Assembly (NCBI GenBank): GCA_947494805.1
Contig: CANLWK010000007.1
Coordinates: forward strand, 62,001-126,000
Source of the DNA: an uncultured Croceitalea sp.
GTDB lineage: Bacteria > Bacteroidota > Bacteroidia > Flavobacteriales > Flavobacteriaceae
DNA: 64,000 nucleotides
Direction of reading: 5' to 3'
Below the pieces are notes generated by a model. The model did no database searches. It was not told where the DNA came from and saw nothing but the letters and a program-made list of their open reading frames with translations. The translations under genes were made by a program, and so were the position numbers. Of this stretch, positions 24,791-38,100 are shown in pieces. Every line of letters starts with the position of its first letter. Within the stretch, counting starts at the first letter, position 1.

Positions 24791-25876
24791 TTACTGAATC
24801 TTAATATTCTGTTCAATAATCTGTTTCATACTTACATCTTCATAGTTTCGTTTCACAAAATTCAACGCTAGATCAAGTACATCGCCCATGGTGTCACATT
24901 TCTTGAAATTCACATCAAGTGTCAATTCATAAATTTGCGCCGAAAGCATTTCAATATTCGGTTTATTTGAAATAACGTCTTGTTTGCAAATGGTTCTCAA
25001 TTTTTCTATACGAACCCCAGAACTAAGTATCCGTTTGGCCACAATGGAACGTTCTTCTAGTTTATACTGATCCACAGAGTCTCTTAGCAACTTGCCCCGG
25101 ACCAATTCTACCATCTGATAGTTTTCCTTAAAAAACTGAGGACGGTACACTTTTAACTTCCCCTCAAAACATTGTTGGTCAAAATCAATGGCCCTTATGC
25201 GATAGACCACATGGTCAAAATCATGAACTGGTACTATAACATAGTTGTAAGAACGCATATCACCCAACAATCTGATCATACAACGTTCGTTGAATTTTAC
25301 AAATTCCTTGGCCAATTGGGCCTTCTCACGTTCTGAACATTTGGGCAACATGTTTTTGATAAACTCATCGCCCGGTATCCCTGCAATATGCTCTTCTATC
25401 AAGGTATCTTTATAGACCAAAAAATTCAGATTGTAAGGTGAGAGCATATGCTCAAGTTCTAGACCATAAATACGTGATGCATCGGTCTTCTTTACATAGA
25501 AATACGTGAAGTTATCATTTAAGATATTCCTAATTTTAATTCTAAAAGGTTTTGAATTACCGAAAGTGCAGAAATCAACGGCATCAACATTAAGGTATTG
25601 ATGAATATTATTGCTACCATCTGAATGTAGAATGGAGTACACCTTTTTCAGGCTTTCATCAATTTCCTTTCGGTCAAATTCAGAATAGTAGACCCGAATC
25701 CAGAGGGTATCTTCATCATTCGCGTCATAAACCGTAACAGACCCAGTGAACCGCAATAAATCCTCATAAAAAATAGGAATTTCAATCTTTCGACTATATT
25801 GGTTCAAATACAGATCTAATGCTTCACTGACCGGAAAGGCCGGTTTCTTCTTTGACATTAGTTTTTCGTCTGACAT
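24791..25876 (-). CDS. Uncharacterised protein with kinase-like motifs
   Basis: A 361-residue cytoplasmic protein that I do not recognise as a named family. No signal peptide or membrane helix is present. The middle region resembles the core of a protein-kinase/aminoglycoside-phosphotransferase fold: FTYFYVKK (Lys about 129/130), LELEHML (Glu about 140/142), a hinge-like EEHIAGIPGDEF segment (161-172), then LLGDMRSYNYVIV, where Asp206 and Asn211 have the +5 spacing of the catalytic loop, and IRAIDFDQQ, where Asp231-Phe-Asp stands in the DFG position. The N-terminal about 110 residues are a separate strand-rich part. It is divergent from the giant secreted protein and convergent with yejK. The kinase-like reading is inference; existence of the gene is firm. 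Confidence 0.75.
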   Translation of the reverse strand: MSDEKLMSKKKPAFPVSEALDLYLNQYSRKIEIPIFYEDLLRFTGSVTVYDANDEDTLWIRVYYSEFDRKEIDESLKKVYSILHSDGSNNIHQYLNVDAVDFCTFGNSKPFRIKIRNILNDNFTYFYVKKTDASRIYGLELEHMLSPYNLNFLVYKDTLIEEHIAGIPGDEFIKNMLPKCSEREKAQLAKEFVKFNERCMIRLLGDMRSYNYVIVPVHDFDHVVYRIRAIDFDQQCFEGKLKVYRPQFFKENYQMVELVRGKLLRDSVDQYKLEERSIVAKRILSSGVRIEKLRTICKQDVISNKPNIEMLSAQIYELTLDVNFKKCDTMGDVLDLALNFVKRNYEDVSMKQIIEQNIKIQ

Positions 25877-26133
25877 AATCTAATTCATTACCAATTTCAA
25901 CAATCTATAAAAAACAGCCACTTTAAGTTATTACCCCGCAGAGGTTTAAGTGTTTTCTTACGGTTTTAAACTTATCCGTCTAGAATTTGTGTATGATTCT
26001 TTTTTACAATTTACATAATTCTGGGGGTTACCCACATTCTCAGGCGCTTTTACAACATATTATTGTCGACATGGCCGTGTTATATTTTTTTTGAGGTTCC
26101 ATTAACTATACACTAGCCAAAAACCGTAAGTTA

Positions 26134-29100
26134 ATGAACCGGAAAATAGTTCTTTTTTTATTCGCAATAGGATGTTTTTTTTCTATAAACGCTCAGTTGA
26201 GCGACCTACATTATTTGCCACCATTAAAGCAAGGTCAAAATAATGCCGGTATTAGAGAACAAGCAATACATCTTTCAACCCCAGAGCCAACGACGTTTGC
26301 TGTAAATGTCTATCGCGGTACCGGTGCTACACCTGTGGCTACATTCAATATTTCGAATGTTAGTCCAGCGGTTTATTCATTAAGCAATGGAGATAACAAT
26401 ATTATTCTGGTGAACAATGCCAATACCGGTGTGGTTCTGAATAACAGCGGACTGCGTTTTGAATCCCCTAGCGGAAATCGATTTTATGTAAATTATCGAG
26501 GTAGTAGTTCGGCACAATCTGCCTCTTTAACCTCAAAAGGTAGGGTAGCAATGGGTACCCAGTTCAAATGGGGGGGCGTACCAAACCTAGGTGCACATCC
26601 TTCAAAGTCAAATACCTTAGGGATAATGGCAACCGAAGATAATACTACAATTGATGTTTTCGGGTATGATCCCGGTTGTGAATTCAGGGTCGGTAACAAC
26701 AGAGCGGGTATCACCGCCGATACATACCAAATTACCTTAAATGCCAACGAATCTTTCGTTTTTGAAACCTATATCGGCAATTCGCCAACACCTGCCCATC
26801 AAGACGGATGGATTGGAGCTTCAATAGTTTCTGACAAAGATATTGTCATCAGTAATGGATCCATCAACTTTGGCCGACAAGCCGGAGCATCCAATCGTGA
26901 TGCTGGTATCGACCAACCTGTACCAGAGAACAGACTGGGCAAAGAATATGTTTTTGTTCGGGGAAATGGTAATACCAATGGATCAACTGAATTTCCATTG
27001 ATAATTGCAACTTCAGATAATACTCAAATATTTGTGAATGGTGCCGCTACGCCAATAGCCACCTTGAACAACGGTGACTATTTTGAAGTACCGAGTAGTT
27101 TTTACTCTGCCAATACGGTCGGAGCGAATATGTTGGTACAGACTTCAAAAGATGTGTACGCTTATCAATGTATGGCTGGTGCAAGTCAAGTATATACTCA
27201 GGGATTGAACTTTGTCGCCCCTGTAAACTGTCTATTGCCCGATGTAATGGATAACATTCCAGATATACGTAACATGGCAGGTACAGTTGTAAGTGGTGGC
27301 TTAACCATTATTGCTGCCGTAAACACGCCCGATGCCAATATCTCGGTCACCGATGGTAACGGTGCAGTGACACTCCCGGCCTCAAATCCGGTGGCGGGAT
27401 CGACCGATTGGAAAACATTTTACATTCCAAATCTAAATGGTAATGTCAGTGTACAATCTACAGGACCAATGGCCATTGGCTTCTTTGGTTACAATGGAGC
27501 ACGAGGGGTTGCAGGCTATTTTTCAGGTTTTGATACCGTCCCTGAAGTTACTTTGGAAATTAGGGGTGGAACTGGATGCTTTGTAGGTTCGACCATTTTT
27601 GAAGCAACAGGTAATTTCGATGCATACCAATGGTACGGTGATGGTCAATTAATACCTGGTGCCAACGCACCAAGTTACGCGCCAAATATTGCTGGCGACT
27701 ATTTCGTTCGTGGTACAAAGGGACCTTGTACCTATGACTCACAGGCTATTCAGGCACTGTATTGTGACCCTGATATAGTTATTAACAAGACCGTTGACAA
27801 TCCCGAAATTATGGAGGGTGAAACCGCCACGTTCAATATTAGGGTAAGAAACCTAGGTGTAGGGCCATTGACAAACTTTCAATTAACAGACAACATACCT
27901 ACCGGACTTACCTTAGTGAACAGTTTTACTATTAATGGAAGCTGGAGCGGGAACACTTGGAATATAGGAACATTAAATGGCGGAGAAACAGCTGAACTTG
28001 AGTTAGAAGTTCGGGCTGACGAAATTGACACCTTACCCCTATTGAGTTTAACGAACGTCGTAACCCATACGCAAGACCAGACCGACGCGAATATCACACA
28101 AGACAATCCTATTGCACGAATAACCGTTCATAATGATTATGACAATGATGGTGTACGTGATATTACCGATTTGGATGATGATAATGATGGGGTTTACGAC
28201 GAAGATGAATGTGAAAACCTGACCTTCAATATTTCAGGAGGAAATGCACATAACAGCGCTTTAATAAGTGTAGAGAATTATTTGATTCTTGATATTTTTA
28301 GCTTGGACAACTCGTTCAACCTACAGATCAACGGTACCGATATTGCCGGAGAAATTCAATTTCAAAACGCACCAGGAAACTTTGCCAGATTTTTAGACGG
28401 AACAGGTTATGGTGAAAGTGGAAATCCACAGATTTACTCACTTTCGGGATCTGATGGAAGTCCGCTACTAAGAGTCGTAATAGACCAAGCTGGCCAGTTT
28501 GAATTGTTCGGTGCAAGAAGTTCAAATGGACCATTGGAGCCTATGTTATTGACCACACCACCAGGTAATTTCACATGGAATGCCTCAGGCAATAATACTA
28601 TTAGTATAGATCAAGATGTAGTGGGCCCAACAAATATGCGTGGCATTCTATTGACGGCTGGTTGCGACACCGATAGTGATGGTATACCTGACCAATTGGA
28701 CCTTGATAGCGATGGTGACGGTTGTAGTGATGCCAATGAGTTTTACAAAGACAGTAATGCAGATGGCGGTGATGGTGGTGAGTACGGCACAGGTGTTCCT
28801 GTGGTGGACGCTACTGACGGAACAGTCGATGCAGCATCATATGTTCAAGTGTTCGCACCAGAAATACTTTTGGGCAATACCAGTGAAGATTTAGGAGGCA
28901 CCGATATTAATGGTCAAGGTGTCAATCTTGGGCAAACATTCGATTATGTACTGCGCTTTCAAAACACCGGTGACGACAACGCTGTTGGCTATACCATTCG
29001 CAATGTGCTCCCTGAAAATGTGACCCTGGTGAATGTTGATACCTCTGATGCAGGCACTACCTCATATACCCCTGATGCCGCAAATAGAACACTTACTTTT

Positions 29101-32100
29101 ACCATACCTGATAATTTGGTTGAAGTGGGTGACCCTGAGTACAGTATTCGTATTACGGTTACCGTGGCCGCAAATTGCTCTGAATTCGTTTCGGCTTGTT
29201 CCTCTCAGTTAGAAAACTTGGCATACTCAACATATCAAGGCACATTAAACCCCGCTACCTTTACCGATGAAGGTGGGTCCAATTCAATAACGGCCTGTCC
29301 GCGTACGCCTGAAATAGCCAGTAATTCATTATTAAGCGACCTATCAAGTTGTAACCAGGCAAGAACCGTACAATTGTGTGGAGCAGATGTATTGTTATCA
29401 GCGGGCAGTGGATTTACCGTTTACAATTGGGTTTTGGATACTAATGGAAATGGACAGGCAGACGCCTCGGATACCGTTTTGAACGACGGCGATCCAGATG
29501 GGGATCCAAGTACACTTACTGTAACTGCAATTGGAAATTACATTGTAGAAAAATCAGCTGGTGGTACCTGCCCTGATTTGGTCGAACGTATTACCGTAGA
29601 ACGTTTTGGCACCACTCAGACCAACCCAATAATAAGCTATTTCAATCAAGTCAATGGGGATAGTGACACCAGTAATGACATTCAAGGTGAAATCGTAACA
29701 TGTTCCATTGATGGCGATTTATTGCCTAAAGTCTTTCTATGCGGTGCAACGGATGAAGCGACCATTCAACTGGGAATAACAGACGCAGATTCCATCGTAT
29801 GGGAACAACTTGACGAAAGTAGTTGTGGAGACACGGGTGACGATTGTGCCAATAAAAATGGAAGCTGTACATGGAATTCCGTTGGTACGGGAAATAACTT
29901 CACCTTGACCGATAGTGGTGAATACCGTGTGGTAATCAACTATCAAAATGGATGCTTCAGTCGTTTCTATGTCAATGTGTTCAAAAACGAACTGGACGTT
30001 GCTTACACTTCAGAAGATATCTTATGTAACACTCCTGGTAACATTAGAATTACAAATGTAGGTGCAGGCTACGGCTTTAGTTTATTGAATGCTACAGATG
30101 ACAGTGTTATTATTCCTTATTCAGATAACAATGGTCCAAACTTTAATATCACATCCAGCGGAACTTATAAAGTACAGGTCACTCAGCTTGACCCAAGTAC
30201 TGGGCTGCCAATTGTGGGCAGTTGTGTCTTTGAAACAGAAGATATAGGTATACTGGAACGTAATTTCAGTGTTGATTTAGATAGTACACCTGCCGATTGC
30301 AACAATTTGGGTACAGTCACCGTTCAGGCCTTGAACGCAGCACCTAACTATAGTTATGAACTTCGCCTAGACGATGGCAGCAATGCCGGTCAAGGTTCAT
30401 TGGTCAGCACTGTTGCGGCGACAAATGATAACACCCATACGTTTCCAAATGTAAATCCTGAAGATTACATTGTTATCACAAGAACGCAAGACGGTTGTTT
30501 TGATTCACAGAACATTACCGTGAACCGTATTCCTCAATTGACTTTGGTTGCTAACACGACCGATAACATCACCTGTTCTGCGGGTATTGTAAACTTGACA
30601 CCGGCCGGTGGTCAGCCCAATCCCCAATACGAAATGGCAATTTGGAGCAAAGATGGCACGCCACTATGGACTGATGAAGCTTCTATACCTGATGCTGCCT
30701 TTGATACAAATACAAACGTACTTTTCGGGTATGGTGGAACTCCTACAGCATACATTCCAAATCAAGATGGCGACTATGTATTTATCGTCAGAGATGGTAG
30801 CGGTTGTTACGGATACTCAAATTCAACTCGCGTTGAAGATCTAGGGAGTCTGACCATATCAGCATCCAACTCGACCATTACCTGTGCCGATTCGGCAACA
30901 GCGACCCTAACGGTTTCGGTCACTGGTGGAAACGCACCATATCGCTACAGTTTAGATGGCGGAACCAACTATCAGAACGAAAATACTTTTGTAAATCTAC
31001 CCGCTGGACTATATACTATTACTGTAATGGATGCCACCGGAACACCAAGTACCGCTTGTGTTGCTGATTTTGATTACGAAATTGTCCAGCCTTTCAGATT
31101 AACTGCTTCAGCCGCTATCATTGAAGATGCCTCTTGTAACCCTGCCGGTGCCTTGGTCAAAATAGTAAATGCCAGTGGCGGTCAGGCACCTTATACCTAC
31201 AGTTTTGATGGTGGAAGTAACTTTAGTGGTGTAGACGCCCAAAACCTTTTAGCAGGAAACTATCAATTGATTGTTGAAGATGCGTTGGGCTGTACTTTTG
31301 ATATGGATCTGACGGTACCTACGCCACCAAGTAGTCCTAGCTTTTCAGAAGCCGTGACCTATGATTGTGTAGGTGATGGTACCATTACCATTACACCATC
31401 AAACATTACCGATTTTACTTATACCTATGCACTAAATGGAACTGCTAACACCCCCACGGACAACAATGTCTTTACCGGAGTGGCTGATGGCACACAAACA
31501 GTGACCGTAGGATATATGAGCAGCTTGACGCCCTCACAGACCCAATTGTTTATTGAAACGTTTGGTTCAGGACCAACTACACAAATTGCGGAAGTGGGAC
31601 CTGGGTATTGCTATGAACCACAAAATGGAACCACGACCACTTGTAATCTAGGGCCGGCCGGTATACTGGTAGACGGTGAGTACACGGTAACCAACTTCGT
31701 TACAAACCCAATTCCAGCTTATCGAAATCCGAATGATCATTCGGCCTTGGTTGATGGACGCTTTTTAGCTATCAATCCAAGCAACAATCTAGTAGGAAGC
31801 AGCAGTATTATATGGGCCAAGAGAAATGTAGAGGTATTGCCCAACAGAGACGTTACCATTACGTTCTATGCCTATAACCTACGTCAGACAGGATCGGCGG
31901 GCAACAATCCCGAAGTCGAAGTGCAATTGGTCGATACGGGTGGTGCAATCATCAACAGTACGGTAACCGCAGAAATACCTAAAAATGCGAACAACAATGA
32001 CTGGTACGAGCGAACGGTAACTTTTAATCCTGGAGCAAATACAACAGTTGATATTGTTTTTAGAAGTAATCAACCCAGTGATGACGGCAATGAATTGATT

Positions 32101-35100
32101 TTAGACGATATTCAGGCCTATCAATTGCCCGAGGTTTGTGAGCAAACGGTTGATATAACCGTTGTGGTCCAAGACAATCAAGAATTTAGTGCGGCCTTAC
32201 TAGATGTGACCGACCCTAGCTGTAATGGAGCCACGGATGGTGCCATTCGCTTTGAGGTCTCAAACTTTGACCCGATTACCGGATTTGAATATTCGGTTGA
32301 TGGAGGCACCAACTTCACTACCTCAATTATTTCACCTGTGACCACAACAGCCAATTTAAGTGACGGCACATATAACGTAATTGTTAGAAGAATCAATGAC
32401 ATCTCGTGTAGTACAAACTTTAACGCTACCTTAACACAGCCATCTCTAATCGTACCAACATTGGCACAAACAGCAGACTTCACCTGTTTTAACACAGGTG
32501 GAACTTTGGAAGCTTCTGCAACAGGTGGTACCCCAGGATACACCTATCAAATTGAGGATACCTCAAATGCCATAATCAGGGCATTTCAGAATGACGGCAC
32601 CTTCTTGAATGTACCGGCTGGAACGTATCAAGTTCGTGTTCGTGACCTGAGAGGTTGTGAAGTCGTCTCTGCATCGACCATAAACATTGCGGCTCCTCAG
32701 GTGGTAGATTTCGACCTTAGTGCGACTGCATGTTATGATGGATCAAACAACGCAACCATTACCATAACCGTAAATGGCGGAAATGGTGACTATACCTTTA
32801 GTTTGGATGGTGGAGCAGCAATGACCCCAGATCCATTGACTCCGTTAACCTATATCTTTAATGGGTTGGCCAACGGTAGTTACAGTATTGAGGTTACTGA
32901 CGCTTTCGGATGTTCGGATACGGATACCATTGATATTCTGCCCAACTTAACGGCGACCGTTACCATAGATGATGTGAGTTCATGTGCAGACGGAAGTATT
33001 ACCGTAAGTACTGCTTCGGGCGGAGCGGGAAGTTTTGTTTATGCTTTTTTGACAACAGGAACAACGGTTCAAGATTCCGATTTTGGACCCTCAAATTCCA
33101 TTACAATCAACAATACCCAGGTTGGAGATTACGACGTTTATGTCAGGGACAACAGCGGCACTTCTCCCTATTGTCAGTTTATGCAGACTGTGCGCATTGA
33201 AAACGAACCGGCATTGAACGTAACCGCAACACCTACCAACGCAATCTGCTTTGGTGATCCTGGAAGTATTGAAGTGGATATCACAGCAGGACTTGCTCCA
33301 TTTACCTACCGACTTGTAGATAATGACAATGGCCAACCAGATCAGGTACAAACAGGTGTTGTGAATACGACACGGACCTATTTCAATTTGCTACCTGGCA
33401 CCTACGATGTGATAATAACCGATGCTTCTGGATGTTCCAGAACCGTTTCTGGTGTTGCCATTACACAACCAGATGAACTCACTGCGGATATTGCTGGTGA
33501 AACCCCTGCTTCTTGTACAGGACTGCTCACTGATTTTGGATTCAAGTTCCTTAATTACCCTACAACGGTCGGATTTATTCAATTCAGTGCGGATGGCGGA
33601 ACTTCATGGCCTGGTGACAATAGCGTACCGGGTACATCTGATGTATTGACCGGATATGCCTCGGGCAGTACCGTAAATCCGTCAATGAGAACGGTTGATG
33701 GCTCTGGGAATGTTTGCCAAACAGATTTCCCCCCATTTGTTATTCCTTTTCCATTGGATGATCTAGATATCACCATTCTACCAATTATCGTAGACTGTAA
33801 CGAATTACAGGTATCTGTAAGGGGGCAAAATGGTTCTTCGCCTTATATGTATACTTATACTGATGATCCGGCGAATTTCAATATTACCACCCCAGTGAAC
33901 GGCTGGGTAGGCCCATTTGCGGCTGGTGTAGTTCATGATTTCCCAGGTCTGGTTCCTGGTAGAACGTATACCTTTTATGTTCGTGATGCGTCATTGCCAG
34001 CACCTGGCTGTGTTCGCCAAAGTAGTGTAAATGTAAACGATATAGTCACCAACCCTATGGAGATTACCGCCACCTATCAACCGGCATGTAGTGGCGCAAA
34101 CAATGGCGAAATCACATATAATATCACAGATACCGATGGTTTAACAGAACCTGATATGCGTTGGGCTTTGTACGACATTGACGGCAATACCATCCGTACC
34201 AGTGGTGGTGATATCACCTACTCAAACACCATAAACATCACCGGGTTGGCAGCTGACGAATATTATATTGAAGTTACCCAAGTTGATGCAGGTGGCAGTC
34301 CGCAGTGTATTAGTGGTAGCGAAAACTTGCTACTTGAGCAGCTGGATCCTATCAGCGGTAGCCTCAGAAAGATACAGGATATTAGTTGCGAAGATCCAGG
34401 TATGATTGCCATAGATAACCTTCAAGGTGGTGGTGGTACTTACACCTTTAATGTAACCGGGCCATTGACTTTTAGCACCGGCGATAATCCGATACAGATA
34501 CCCGCAAACTCACCGGGTGGATCGTACACCATAGAAATAGTCGATCAGTTCGGATGTTCAAAACCAGCTCCATTCGATTCTATTACACTTGATTTGGCAC
34601 CGAATCCGGTAATTAGCACGGTCGATGTCAACAATTGCGGCACTACGAGCATAGTGACCATTAATGCTACCAGCGCAGGTTCAGCCTTAATTCTATATTC
34701 AATTGATGGAGGAACAACCTATCTTAACAATGGTGGCATATTCAACAATGTAACTGCAGGCAGTTACAGCGCATCGGTAAAAGATGGTAATGGCTGTACG
34801 GATTCACATCCCTTTGACGTACATCAGAGCCTACAAGCTGCAGCTTCGCTTACGCGTAATCTAGGCTGTGGTGCCGGACAAGAAGCTATTGTATCGATTG
34901 AGGCAACAGCGGGTTCAGGTAACTATTCTTACGAAATTTTAGATGGAACAAACGTTCAGGTCGATACCGACACATTTACCACTTCTATAACAGCAACCCT
35001 GACAGTAGTAGATACCTATACAGTCAATATATATGACACCAATACAAGCTCTCCACAATGTTTTAGAACTTTTTCCATTGAGGTAGTGGCTCCAACAGCT

Positions 35101-38100
35101 CCTGATTTTACGGTAACACCGAATGATGTCACCTGTTTTGGTGATGCGGACGGTACTATTGTGATAGCAGAAGTGAACAATGGTAACAATCCTTTGAATT
35201 ATACCATAAGCCCGAACGTGGCCACATTCAATGCTACCACCAATTCCTTTGAGAATCTACCTGACGGCATATACGAAATAACCGGCACTGGACCGAATGG
35301 ATGTGTAACAACAAGAAGTAATATTCCAGTCAATGAGCCTGCCCAAATCACGTTCAATGTTCCTGCGGTAACGCCTTTTGGCTGTACCAGCGGAAATACA
35401 ACGAACAATGCGATAATCACTATCGACACGGGTAGTATCACTGGTGTGACCTTAGCCGATGCACGTTATGACTTTATTGATGATTCCACTGGAGACGTAT
35501 TACAAAGTGGCACGAATTCAGACTATCAATTTACCGATTTAGCAGGCGGCGACGTTATTGTTCGCATTGTAGATTTGAAAGGATGTAATAATGAAGTAAC
35601 GGTGACAGTTGCTCCTTTTGACCAAGTGACTTCCGCCACGGTAACTGTCGATGACGATATCAGTTGCAGTAATCTAGGTGAAGATATTAGCATTGATGTC
35701 ATAAGTAGTTTGACAAATTATACAGCAAATCCAGGGAATTACGAGTTTGAACAGTTGCCCTCAGGCGGAGTTCAAGCGTCGAACGTGTTTACAGATTTGC
35801 AGCCTGGTAGTTATACATTTATTGCCAGAAACAGGGCCACAGGTTGCGAGATTACGGTGAATCATGTTGTTGAAGAACCAAATACTTTTGACGTAACCGT
35901 TGAAAAATTGGCCGATGTGACCTGCTTTGGTGACGACGGAAGTATTCGTTTGATGATGAGCGATGCAACATATGTAGGCAGCTTTTCTTGGGAGATTTTT
36001 GATACGAACGGTACCCCGGCAGATCGTTCAGATGATGGAGCGGCAATTGAAACTGGAAATTCGCCTGGATTTGGACCTACCTTACCCATCGCAGTACCAG
36101 CAGGTAATTATTTAATAGAAGTTACACAAGATGCTTTTCCTGATTGTTCACAGGTGCGGTCCTTCAATATTACCACACCTAGCGCCCCATTAACACTTGG
36201 CACACCCATTCTAACCGATGTAGGGTGTACGAATGACCAAGGCAGTGCCACAATAACTCCTCAAGGCGGACAAGCACCTTATGATATCACATTGACGAAC
36301 AATGGTACTGCTGTAAGTGCCAATGTATCTCAGGTCAATGCACATACGTTTGCCAACTTGACTGCTGGTCAATATAGTGTGGTAGTAACAGATGCCTTAG
36401 GTTGTCCTGCGACCTTTACCAATGCATTTGAACTCTTGTTACCAGATCCAATCACCGGTAACATAGCTGCAACCGCTTTAGTATGTCAAGGTGATACCGA
36501 CGCATCGGTATCAATAAGTCTGAACCCACGAAATGTAACATCAAACTATAGATACATTTTGAACGCGTTTGATGATGCGGTAGGAACGACCCTTTTGCAA
36601 AGTTCGGCTAGCCAAACCTTGCCCACCTTTTTGAATTTAGGTGCTGGTTTTTATAGAATAACAGTACTTGATGACATGGGCTGTAGCTTTGAGTCGGCCA
36701 TAGTTGAAATCATCGATCCTGTAGAACCACTTGGCATGTTGACCACCTTGGCCGAACTTACCTGCCAAACTGATGCACAACTTGAGTTGGTGGTATCAGG
36801 CGGTACAAGTCCATATACATGGAGTAGTGATGGTACAACGTTCAACGCAATGAATGGAATCAACGGACCCAATACCCATGTTTTCCAAAATGTAACCGAC
36901 GGTTCTTACTCCTATTTTATAAGGGATGATTCCAATTGTATTTCTTCGGTATCCAATGAAATTATTATCAATTCAGTTGAAGACTTAGTACTGACCATTG
37001 ATGAAAGTGCCGCCGTTATCAATTGTAACGGTCAAAGCACGGCATTAATTGAAGCAACTGCATCAGGAGGTTTGGGCAACTATCAATATGGCTTATTCGG
37101 TGATTCGGGATTGACCAATATAATAAGACCTTATAGTAGTTCGGACACTTTTGCCGACCTGCCACAGGGCACCTATTTCGTAAGCGTACAGAGTGAAGAT
37201 TGTCAGACGACCTCAATGGCTATTGTAATTGACGAACCAACACCACTGGTCGTGAACCCAACAATAACGGATATCAGTTGCAATGGAGCGGAAGATGGCA
37301 GTATTGTACTGGATGTAAGCGGTGGTACGGCCGACTACCAATATGCCATTTCACCCAACCTAAACCAATTTGATGACAGTAACATATTTACCGGGCTTTC
37401 AGCTGGCATGTATGATGTCATTGTTCAAGATAGTGAAGGTTGTTTTGAACTCATCGAGTTTGAAATTACTGAACCTACAACCCTTGAAATGGAATACACC
37501 TCAACACCCGAGATTTGCGCTGGTGATGAAGATGGTACCATTCAGGTAACAATTACTGGGGGAACAGCCCCCTACAGTACAAGCCTCAATAGTAACAGTG
37601 ATAGCGATTTTGTTGAAGACCGAGTGGATTTTGATTCTTTGGCAAGTGGCACTTATGTCGTCTTTGTGAAAGATGCCAATGGTTGTATCACCAATCAAGT
37701 TGTAGAAATAGAATCGGGTGCAAATATCAACGCCACCGCAGAAGTATTGTATGAATGTTCGGGTGATACCCCTGAGAATATTTTGGTCATCTCTTTAGAG
37801 GATCCAACGGTTACTTCAGAAGTACTTTATGCATTGGATAGTGGTGATCCCGCAGATATGGTTTTAGAACCTAGCTTCAACAATATGACGCCTGGCGAAC
37901 ACTTTGTAACCATTGCGCACGCCAATGGCTGTATCAATACCGTTACTTTTGAAGTACAAGAATTCATGCCGCTGCAACTGGTATTGGAACAACGAAACAT
38001 CAATGAGATAACGGCTTTGGCCTCGGGAGGTCGTCAAAACTATACCTACTACTTCAATGATGTGGACAACAGTGACGACAATACCTTCTATATCACTGAA

